Origin: Massilia atriviolacea | Lineage (GTDB): Bacteria > Pseudomonadota > Gammaproteobacteria > Burkholderiales > Burkholderiaceae_D | DNA length: 64,000 nucleotides | Assembly: GCF_003953935.1 (NCBI RefSeq) | Contig: NZ_RXLQ01000015.1 | Span: forward strand, 93,743-157,742 | Reading direction: 5' to 3' | Shown here: positions 57,757 to 64,000 of the stretch, in pieces | How the letters are laid out: each line of letters begins with the position of its first letter | Position numbering within the stretch: position 1 is the stretch's first letter | The notes under the pieces: model-generated | Told to the model about the DNA's origin: nothing | Database searches by the model: none | The model's input: the letters and a program-made list of their open reading frames with translations, nothing else | Program-made: the position numbers and the translations under genes

Positions 57757-60150
57757 ATGGCGCTCGCCACTCGTTGCCCCCATTGCAGCACGACTTTCCG
57801 GGTCGCTTCCGACCAGTTGAAGTTACGTGGGGGCATAGTGCGCTGCGGCGCCTGCAATGAAATTTTCGACGGCAACGCGGCCCTGGTCGAACTCGACGCG
57901 CTGCCGCCTGTCGTTCCCTCCCCTGCTGAATCGCCTGCTGCCGCTGCGGCGCCGAATGTGCCTGTGGGCGCACCGGCAGCCGGCGCTGCGGCGGCCGGCG
58001 CGGCGGCCACCGGCCCGGTGTCGACCTTGCAGATGGACACTTCCTTCGTTCCGGTGTGGCTGAGGCAGCAACCGGCGCCAGCTCCGCAAGCTGCTCCGGA
58101 ACCAATTGCTCCTGTGCCGGCGCCCGAGCCCGAGCCGGCGTTGACGGCCGCGCCGGAGCCGGAACCGGAACCGGAACCGGCTCCTGTCGCGCAAGCCGAG
58201 CCTGTTCAAGAACACGAGCCCGAGCCGGCGCCGCCGCGCACAAAACCGTTCATCCCGCTCTCGATCGCGACTTTTGTCGAGCCCGAGGACATGTATGACG
58301 AGCCGTACGCGGCGCCCTACGTCGAGCCAGAACCCCAACCCGCGGTCTGGCGCGGCAAGTCCAAGACGCCGTGGCCGACCATCGATATCGGCGCCGACGG
58401 CGACACGACGCCCGATGCGGCAATTGCGCCATTTCCGATCGACATGCCGGTCGATGAAGAAATCGTCGCCATTGCACCGCCTGAAGACGCATTCGAGTCG
58501 GACTTTGGCGAACTGAGCTTCAACGAGCCGCTGCTCGACCTGAACTACCCGGCTGCCCCGGTACGCGATCCGGACGCGCGCATCGAGCCGGTGCTCTTCG
58601 AACCGGAGCGCGAGGAGCCGGCGTTTGTGGAGCCGGCGTTTGCGGAACCGGCGTTTGTGGAACCGGCGTTTGTGGAGCCGCGTTTCTCCGAGCCGGCCTT
58701 TGCCGAACCGATGTTGGTCGAACCGGCCCCATCCGACCTACCTTCGGAGCCGATGTCGATCGAGCCGGCAGGCGCCGAGCCCGCTGAGTCCCTGGCGCCG
58801 GTGTTCGACGAGGCGGTCCGGGTCGAACCGGCCGTTGCCGAGCCGGACGAATTCCTGCCGCCGTTGGTCGAGCCGGTGTTCGACGAGCCGGTCGGGGTCG
58901 CGCCGACCGCAGCCGAACCGGATCCATTCCTGCCGCCGCTGATCGAGCCTGTGTTCGACGAGCCGGTCCGGGTCGCGCCGACCGCAGCCGAACCGGATCC
59001 CTTCCTGCCGCCGGCAGTCGAGCCGGTATTCGACGAGCCGGTGCAGGTCGAGCCGACCGCAGCCGAACCGGATCCCTTCCTGCCGCCGGCAGTCGAGCCG
59101 GTATTCGACGAGCCGGTGCAGGTCGAGCCGACCGCAGCCGAACCGGATCCCTTCCTGCCGCCGGCAGTCGAGCCGGTATTCGACGAGCCGGTGCAGGTCG
59201 AGCCGACCGCAGCCGAACCGGATCCCTTCCTGCCGCCGGCGGTCGAACCGGTGTTCGACGAACCCGTCCAGGCCGAGCCAGCCGACGTTCTGGGAGCGCA
59301 GGTCGACCCTGTCCACGTCGAGCCTGCTGTAGAAAAGCCGGCACGCGCCAAGCGGAGCGTCAGCAAACCGGCGCGCTTCGAGCCGCTGGTGATCGAACAC
59401 GGGTATGACGAGCCGGGCCACACCGTGATGGTCCTTTCCTACGCGGAAGAAACGGACGACCACGTACGCAGTGATGCCTTTGCGGGCCCCAACACCGAAC
59501 CGCTGGTGCGCGACCTGGAGCATGCACCGCTGCCGCTGCTGCGCCAGTCGTCGGGCGACAAACCGGCGAAAGCGGCGGCGGCCGCACCGCCGCCGCCACC
59601 GGCGCCGGTGGTCAGCGAGCCCGAACACGACGAACCCGACTTCCTGCGCCGCAGCCGCGAACTCGAAGAAAAGCAAGGCGCGCGCCGCATCGCCTTGGTG
59701 CTCGGCTCTGTTGTGCTGGCGATCCTGCTGGTGGCCCAGGGCGTCACCACCTTCCGCAACATCCTGGTGGCCAAGTTCCCGGCTGTCAAACCGATGCTGG
59801 TATCGGCCTGCGCCACGCTCGGCTGCAAGCTCGAGCTGCCGGCCCAGATCGACAGCCTGAGCATCGAAACCGGCGAACTGCAATCGCTGGGTTCGAACGC
59901 CTTCACCTTGTCGACCCTGCTGCGCAACCAGAGCGACCTGACCCAGGCCTGGCCCAACGTGGAACTGGCGCTGACCGATGGCAACGACAAGACCCTGCTG
60001 CGGCGCGTCGTCGTGCCAGCCGAATACCTGCCCAAGGGCACGGTCGTGGGCAAAGGCTTCACGGCGCGCTCCGAGCAGGGCATCAAACTGACTTTTGAAG
60101 TAAAACAGATCAAGGCATCCGGCTACCGCATCGCCATCTTCTATCCATAA
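57757..60150 (+). CDS. Zinc-ribbon and DUF3426 protein with Glu/Pro-rich repeats
   Basis: A 797-residue protein. N-terminal zinc ribbon (TRCPHCSTTFRV...VRCGACNEIF, residues 5-45), then a long acidic Pro/Glu/Val-rich region, with 5-residue repeats near 287-322 and six full plus one partial 25-residue repeats at 348-510, a membrane helix about 646-664 (LVLGSVVLAILLVAQ) and a C-terminal DUF3426 domain (FTLSTLLRNQSDLTQAWPN). Likely membrane-tethered; the ribbon may bind metal or nucleic acid. Function unknown. Begins four bases after prmA. Confidence 0.9.
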   Translation: MALATRCPHCSTTFRVASDQLKLRGGIVRCGACNEIFDGNAALVELDALPPVVPSPAESPAAAAAPNVPVGAPAAGAAAAGAAATGPVSTLQMDTSFVPVWLRQQPAPAPQAAPEPIAPVPAPEPEPALTAAPEPEPEPEPAPVAQAEPVQEHEPEPAPPRTKPFIPLSIATFVEPEDMYDEPYAAPYVEPEPQPAVWRGKSKTPWPTIDIGADGDTTPDAAIAPFPIDMPVDEEIVAIAPPEDAFESDFGELSFNEPLLDLNYPAAPVRDPDARIEPVLFEPEREEPAFVEPAFAEPAFVEPAFVEPRFSEPAFAEPMLVEPAPSDLPSEPMSIEPAGAEPAESLAPVFDEAVRVEPAVAEPDEFLPPLVEPVFDEPVGVAPTAAEPDPFLPPLIEPVFDEPVRVAPTAAEPDPFLPPAVEPVFDEPVQVEPTAAEPDPFLPPAVEPVFDEPVQVEPTAAEPDPFLPPAVEPVFDEPVQVEPTAAEPDPFLPPAVEPVFDEPVQAEPADVLGAQVDPVHVEPAVEKPARAKRSVSKPARFEPLVIEHGYDEPGHTVMVLSYAEETDDHVRSDAFAGPNTEPLVRDLEHAPLPLLRQSSGDKPAKAAAAAPPPPPAPVVSEPEHDEPDFLRRSRELEEKQGARRIALVLGSVVLAILLVAQGVTTFRNILVAKFPAVKPMLVSACATLGCKLELPAQIDSLSIETGELQSLGSNAFTLSTLLRNQSDLTQAWPNVELALTDGNDKTLLRRVVVPAEYLPKGTVVGKGFTARSEQGIKLTFEVKQIKASGYRIAIFYP
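58798..59282. repeat. Tandem 75-base repeats in the DUF3426 gene
   Basis: Units start at 58798, 58873, 58948, 59023, 59098 and 59173, with a partial one at 59248. Units at 59023 and 59098 are identical and the next differs by two bases near its end. Each codes PVFDEPVQVEPTAAEPDPF plus LPPAVE. Confidence 0.9.
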
Positions 60151-60159
60151 GGCCCCAAA

Positions 60160-61098
60160 ATGACCAAGACCACCCTGATCTGCGGATCGCTCGCGTTCGA
60201 CAAGATCATGCAATACAACGGCCGTTTCGGCGAAACGCTGCTGGCCGACCAACTGCACAAGGTCAACGTCTCCTTTCTGGTACCGACCTTGCGGACAGAG
60301 TACGGCGGCTGCTCGGCCAACATTGCCTACAACCTCAAGATGCTGGGCGGCGAGCCGCTGATCATGGCTGCGATCGGCCAGGATGGCGGCGAGTACCTGG
60401 AGCGCTTCGACAAACTGGGCATCGAGACGCGCGCGATCCGCAAGATCACCCACTCGTACACGGCGCAATGCTTCGTCACGGCCGACCTGGACAACAACCA
60501 GATCAATGCCTTCCATCCGGGGGCGATGGAATTCGCGCATGAAAACAATGTCGGCGACCAGGGACCGCTGCGCGTCGCCATCATCGCGCCGGACGGCCGC
60601 GGCGGCATGCTCAAGCACGCGCGCGACTGCGCGGCGCTGAAGGTGCCGTTCATGTTCGACCCGGGCCAGCAGCTGCCGATGTTCAGCGGCGACGAATTGC
60701 TCGAATTCATCAACCAGGCGACCTACGTGGCCGCCAACGACTACGAATTCGAGATGTTAATGGACCGCACGGGCCTGACCCTGGCCGAGATTGCCGGGCG
60801 CCTGGAAGCGCTGATCATCACGCGCGGCGAAAAAGGGTCCGAGATTCACACCGGCGGCAAGCGCCACGAGATTCCCTGCGTGCAAGCGGCGGCGGTGGTC
60901 GACCCGACCGGTTGCGGCGACGCCTACCGCGCCGGCCTGCTGTTCGGCATCACCAACGACCTCGACTGGCCTACCACAGGCCGCCTGGCAAGCCTGATGG
61001 GCGCGATCAAGATCGCCCACCAGGGCGGCCAGAACCACGTCGTCACAGCCGCCCAGATCGCCGACAAGTTCGAAGCCGAGTTCGGCTACCGCTACTAA
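60160..61098 (+). CDS. PfkB family carbohydrate kinase
   Basis: Ribokinase-fold kinase, 312 residues. The active-site motif is DPTGCGDAYRAGLL, with the catalytic Asp; RTEYGGCSANIAYNLKMLGG binds substrate. Proteins of this subgroup are labelled as adenosine kinase or ribokinase; substrate cannot be fixed from sequence. Nine bases after the DUF3426 gene. Confidence 0.87.
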   Translation: MTKTTLICGSLAFDKIMQYNGRFGETLLADQLHKVNVSFLVPTLRTEYGGCSANIAYNLKMLGGEPLIMAAIGQDGGEYLERFDKLGIETRAIRKITHSYTAQCFVTADLDNNQINAFHPGAMEFAHENNVGDQGPLRVAIIAPDGRGGMLKHARDCAALKVPFMFDPGQQLPMFSGDELLEFINQATYVAANDYEFEMLMDRTGLTLAEIAGRLEALIITRGEKGSEIHTGGKRHEIPCVQAAAVVDPTGCGDAYRAGLLFGITNDLDWPTTGRLASLMGAIKIAHQGGQNHVVTAAQIADKFEAEFGYRY

Positions 61099-61103
61099 GC
61101 CCC

Positions 61104-61282
61104 CAACCGGGGTCAGAGCTTTAATTAGAAATCTTTCGAGTTCCTATGCTCGAATTGGCCCCGCCTTCGCCCCGTTGCAGCCTGAGGGCATCGTTCTCCA
61201 CAATTCCGATGTGTTCCTACAACCGGGGTCAGAGCTTTAATTAGAAATCTTTCTAATTAAAGCTCTGACCCCGGTTGTAGGA
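61104..61282. repeat. Palindromic repeat element (REP/MITE-like)
   Basis: A 33-base perfect inverted repeat (61215-61247 and 61250-61282, two-base centre) contains GGGGTCAGAGC. The 34 bases at 61104-61137 recur exactly at 61220-61253, so a diverged half unit stands before it. The sequence is reminiscent of palindromes found beside REP-associated transposases; no transposase is here. Lies between two converging genes and may also terminate them. Confidence 0.8.
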
Positions 61283-61293
61283 AATGGCTGGTT

Positions 61294-61593
61294 TTACTTT
61301 AGGAGGATTTGCGCGGCCTGCTCCGGCGTCAGGGTGCTGGAGGCCACTTCGATCAGCTTGCGCTTGCTGGTCAGGCCGTGCGTGATCGTGAGCGCGCTTT
61401 TCGGTACGCCCAGTTCTCCCGATAAATATTTGATCAGGGCCTCGTTGGCCTTGCCTTCGATCGGCTGCGCCTGCAGCTTGAGCTTGAGCGCGTCGTCCAG
61501 CACGCCGATCACTTCGGTCTTCTTCGCGTTCGGCGTGATCTGCACCGCCAGCCGCAACGCGCCCGGCAGCGCCGAACACCAGGCACGGCTCAT
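61294..61593 (-). CDS. yggU: YggU/DUF167 family protein
   Basis: A 99-residue protein of the DUF167 family. RLAVQITPNAKKTEVIG and PIEGKANEALIKYL are the family core. Role unknown. Overlaps yggT by ATGA, as in many proteobacteria. Confidence 0.92.
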   Translation of the reverse strand: MSRAWCSALPGALRLAVQITPNAKKTEVIGVLDDALKLKLQAQPIEGKANEALIKYLSGELGVPKSALTITHGLTSKRKLIEVASSTLTPEQAAQILLK

Positions 61594-62120
61594 CGCAGGC
61601 CGAACAGCATCTGCACCAGGATGTGCACGATCTTGAGCAGGATCATCGCCACCATCACCGACAGGTCGATCCCGCCGATCGGCGGCACCACTTTGCGCAG
61701 CGGACGCAGCAAGGGGTCGTTGAGGGCCTGCACGAAGGGCGCCATCGGGGCCTGGGGGTTGACCCAGCTGAGGATGACTTCGATGAACAGCGAGCCGATG
61801 AAGCCGTACAGGATCCAGGTCAGGAAGGTGTACAGGGCCATCAGGGCCACCATCTCGAACGAGGCGCCGAAGAACAGGATCACCGACGTCGCCAGCGCCA
61901 CCACCAGGAAGGCGCCGACCAGGCTGGCCCAGTCGTAGCCACCCACGCCGGGAATGACGCGCCGCATCGGCAACACCATCCAGTCGGTCAGGGCGTAAAT
62001 GAATTGTCCGAGCGAGCTCGGGGGACGCACGCGGATCGCCTGCATCCAGAAACGCAGCAACAGGACCCCACCGAGAATGGTGGCGATGGCGTCGACGATC
62101 AACTGAACAATACTGTACAC
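61590..62120 (-). CDS. yggT: YggT family membrane protein
   Basis: 176 residues, two YGGT units, about four membrane helices (IVQLIVDAIATILGGVLLL, ALYTFLTWILYGFIGSLF). Second unit holds WVNPQAPMAPFVQALNDPLL and PLRKVVPPIGG. The family is linked to osmotic resistance; mechanism unknown. Confidence 0.93.
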   Translation of the reverse strand: MYSIVQLIVDAIATILGGVLLLRFWMQAIRVRPPSSLGQFIYALTDWMVLPMRRVIPGVGGYDWASLVGAFLVVALATSVILFFGASFEMVALMALYTFLTWILYGFIGSLFIEVILSWVNPQAPMAPFVQALNDPLLRPLRKVVPPIGGIDLSVMVAMILLKIVHILVQMLFGLR

Positions 62121-62131
62121 ATGCTCTCCTT

Positions 62132-62168
62132 AAAAAAAAACCGCTGTGTGAAGCGAGTCACACAGCGG
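62132..62168 (-). terminator. Strong intrinsic terminator of the histone-like gene
   Basis: On the minus strand, eleven perfect pairs (62141-62151 with 62158-62168, six-base loop) are followed by nine T (the A-run 62132-62140). It ends the transcript of the gene at 62199-63248. Confidence 0.92.
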
Positions 62169-62198
62169 TATTTTGCCTGATCCAGGCCCAACTAGCTG

Positions 62199-63248
62199 TT
62201 ACGGACGGCTGCTGGTCGGGAAAGGCCATGCTGCTGCCGGAGCCAACACAGTTTTCGCCGCTGGCGCTGGCGCCGGTGCCGCTGCTGGCGCAGGAGCCGC
62301 TGGCTTTGCCGCGTCGGCTTTCGGTGCCGCTGCCTTTTTAGGGGCGGCTGCTTTCTTTACGGCCGGCTTGGCTGCTGCAACGGCAGGAATCGCCGCTGGT
62401 GCTGCCGCTGGCTTGGCTGCTGGCGTCGCCGCAGCCTTAACCGGCTTTTTTGCTGCTGGCTTAGCCGCCACCTTTTTTGCTGCTGGCTTTGCTGCTGCTT
62501 TCGCTGCTGGCTTTGCTGCTGCTTTAGTTACTGCTGGTTTTTTGGCGGTCGACGTCGCTGCCGCTTTTTTGGCGGCTGGCTTGGCTGCGGCTTTGGTCGC
62601 TGCCGGCTTCGCTGCTGCTTTCTTCGCTGCTGGCTTGGCGGCGGCTTTCTTCGCTACCGGCTTGGCGGCTGGCTTGGCTGCCGACTTGGCTGCCGACTTG
62701 GCTGCCGACTTGGCTGCTGGCTTCGCTGCCGACTTGGCTGCTGGCTTGGCCGACGATTTCGCTGCGGTTTTCTTCGCTGCTGGTTTCGCTGCCGGCTTTG
62801 CTGCTGCCTTTTTCGCTACTGGCTTGGCCGTGGCTTTTGCCTTGGCTGCCGGCTTGGCGGCCGATTTGGCTGCTGGCTTGGCTGCCGCTTTTTTGGCGAC
62901 TGGCTTTGCTGCGGCTTTTTTGGCGACTGGCTTGGCTGCCGCTTTTTTCGCTACCGGCTTCGCTGCCGACTTGGCTGCTGGCTTGGCTGCGGTTTTTGCC
63001 GCTGCTTTTTTCACTGCTGGCTTTGCTGCTGGCTTGGCTGCGGCTTTTTTCGCTGCAGGCTTTGCTGCCGGCTTGGCTGCGGTTTTGGCGACGGCCTTTT
63101 TCGCTGCCGGCTTGGCTGCAGGTTTCGCTGCGGCTTTTGCTGCTGGCTTGGCTGCAACGGCTTTCGCTGCGACTTTCTTCGCTGGTTTCTCGGCAGCGGC
63201 TTTCGCGGCTGGTTTCTTTACTGCGGGTTTCTTAGCGGCTGTTGCCAT
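62199..63248 (-). CDS. Ala/Lys/Pro-rich histone H1-like protein
   Basis: A 349-residue basic protein almost entirely of AAKPAAKKAAAKPA-type repeats (about residues 5-270), then an Ala/Pro tail ending TVLAPAAAWPFPTSSRP. Resembles AlgP/HrdX-type and Hc2-like nucleoid proteins that bind DNA through Lys repeats. The count of repeats differs between strains in such genes. AAGGAG lies nine bases before the ATG. Has its own strong terminator. Confidence 0.9.
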   Translation of the reverse strand: MATAAKKPAVKKPAAKAAAEKPAKKVAAKAVAAKPAAKAAAKPAAKPAAKKAVAKTAAKPAAKPAAKKAAAKPAAKPAVKKAAAKTAAKPAAKSAAKPVAKKAAAKPVAKKAAAKPVAKKAAAKPAAKSAAKPAAKAKATAKPVAKKAAAKPAAKPAAKKTAAKSSAKPAAKSAAKPAAKSAAKSAAKSAAKPAAKPVAKKAAAKPAAKKAAAKPAATKAAAKPAAKKAAATSTAKKPAVTKAAAKPAAKAAAKPAAKKVAAKPAAKKPVKAAATPAAKPAAAPAAIPAVAAAKPAVKKAAAPKKAAAPKADAAKPAAPAPAAAPAPAPAAKTVLAPAAAWPFPTSSRP

Positions 63249-63659
63249 TTGGGTTCTCCTTCATCTGCGATGGGAAAAAATCACGCTACAAGATTTAAAA
63301 CCCGTCCGACCCGTAACTGGAGGTCAGGCGAATTATTCATCGGCACAAACGTGTTCGTGTTTATGCTAATGAATTCGGCACCAGCTGAACTGCTGCAACT
63401 CCTCAAGTTTGCAGCGCTTCAGCTATAGTCGTTTCTGAAAACAGAGACGACGGATACGGTGTTCATGGTTCGCTGTCCACATCAAGAGCCCACAACCGTA
63501 AAAGAAAAAGCCGCCATGCCTGAACCGGATCAGGCAGTGCGGCTTTGTCTTTTGCAGAAGTTTAAGCGCATATCTGTTTGAATCAGCGTCCCATTTTGAT
63601 CGATGATTTTGTCGTCGCGCGCGGCTTGCATCTTCGCGTTCACGTTTTGACAAATTCAA
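63249..63659. other. Gene-free stretch upstream of the histone-like gene
   Basis: It is richer in A/T than neighbouring genes and must hold the promoter for the histone-like gene (read leftwards). A near-perfect ten-base inverted repeat (GTCGTTTCTG...CAGAGACGAC) lies near 63428-63453. No gene is supported; a 78-codon minus frame is without typical features. Confidence 0.5.
63507..63546. terminator. Two-part hairpin, likely terminator
   Basis: Outer arms AAAGCCGC/GCGGCTTT and inner TGCCTGA/TCAGGCA build a long stem with T-rich flanks on both strands, better on the minus strand. It probably stops transcripts entering from the right. Confidence 0.7.
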
Positions 63660-64000
63660 TCACGTAAAGTACACGAAAACCTTGTCAGTGCGCAACCAGC
63701 ACACTGCGTTTCGCTTACTTTTTTTTTCGCGCGCGCGCGCCGCATGCGCGCACTGCGTTTTGAAATTCGCGTATTCGCCGTTCGCTGCGCCGCCGCTTTG
63801 GCCTCGATGCGCGCGCGTCGCGCCAAACGCGCGCTGGCGTTTCGCGCCGCGCGCTGCGGTCGGGGGCGACGCGCCAAGCGCCTGCGGCGCGCGCGCCGCG
63901 CAGCATCCCATTTGCCGCGCGCGGCGCGCCGCGATCACGCACCGGCAAGCGTCGAACGGCGCCGCGCGCCGGCCCGCGCGGCACGCACCGCGCGCGCGCG
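63660..64000. other. Extremely GC-rich low-complexity right end, no clear gene
   Basis: From about 63728 to the end the sequence is dominated by GCGC and CGCG words, so several frames on both strands are open and Arg/Ala-rich by composition alone. Minus-strand frames end with basic tails (RARKKK). One of them could be the end of a basic protein entering from the right, but none has a feature that lets me choose it. Confidence 0.4.

Noticed and set aside
58798..59282. CRISPR-like spacing of repeats
   Set aside because: The 75-base units are contiguous, in frame and code for protein; there are no spacers.
61099..61293. Insertion sequence remnant
   Set aside because: Only palindromic repeat units are seen; no transposase fragment or target duplication was identified.
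63656..63984. Three overlapping basic minus-strand frames at the right end
   Set aside because: All are open through GC-richness; none has a ribosome site or domain that singles it out, so it is listed only as a region.

Overview
The window looks like the chromosome of a high-GC betaproteobacterium of the Oxalobacteraceae (Massilia/Duganella/Janthinobacterium type). This is inferred from gene order and protein character, not from a search. The pointers are the miaB-phoH-ybeY...corC-lnt-glyQS-gmhB-plsC series, a rubredoxin joined to a type IV pilus chemotaxis operon and facing thiD-hemL, a pyrR-pyrB-pyrC' cluster beside ruvX and yqgE, a short H-NS protein ending in a GRGRQPKW-type core, and an Ala/Lys/Pro histone-like protein. 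No rRNA, tRNA, prophage, intact insertion sequence or CRISPR array was seen. Nearly all of it is chromosomal housekeeping.

Layout. 1-74: start of a minus-strand gene that leaves the window. 702-16111 (plus): tRNA modification (miaB), PhoH ATPase, YbeY, an unrecognised 770-residue protein, an FAD/Rieske oxidoreductase, CorC, Lnt, glycyl-tRNA synthetase (glyQS), heptose phosphatase (gmhB), PlsC and a zinc peptidase. 16130-23712 (minus): surface polysaccharide genes (rfbC, rfbD, a WecA-like transferase, manB/algC, waaC, waaA) with an H-NS gene among them. 23946-29461: apaH (plus), then an acyltransferase and pyrC', pyrB, pyrR, ruvX, yqgE (minus). 29655-31103: photolyase. 31238-41103 (minus): rubredoxin and the Pil-Chp chemotaxis operon pilG-pilH-pilI-pilJ-chpA. 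41161-43292: thiD-like and hemL, followed by an array of duplicated hemL tails and paired REP hairpins to about 44145. 44177-52976 (minus): compact run mpl-yqiA-ubiC-rnb-tonB-aroE-mtgA-DUF4124-corA. 53061-61098 (plus): nucleotidyltransferase-like protein, thioredoxin-like protein, aroQ, accB, accC, prmA, a zinc-ribbon/DUF3426 protein with expanding repeats, and a PfkB kinase. 61294-63248 (minus): yggU, yggT and the histone-like gene. The last 750 bases hold a hairpin and an extremely GC-rich low-complexity stretch without a clear gene.

Several sets of genes serve one task. Envelope building joins Lnt, PlsC, GmhB, WaaA, WaaC, ManB, RfbC/D, the WecA-like enzyme, Mpl and MtgA. Pyrimidine synthesis joins PyrR, PyrB and an apparently metal-site-deficient PyrC'. 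Twitching motility signalling joins PilG, PilH, PilI, PilJ and ChpA. Fatty acid synthesis starts with AccB/AccC. Many neighbours overlap by ATGA or GTGA, which suggests translational coupling.

The most unusual structure is the hemL 3' array (43155-44145): three extra copies of the hemL C-terminal end, each separated by an identical inverted REP pair. Other points of interest are the 770-residue unknown inserted in a conserved cluster, the 33-bp perfect palindrome at 61215-61282, the repeat expansions in several proteins, and the divergent PyrC' and ThiD-like proteins.
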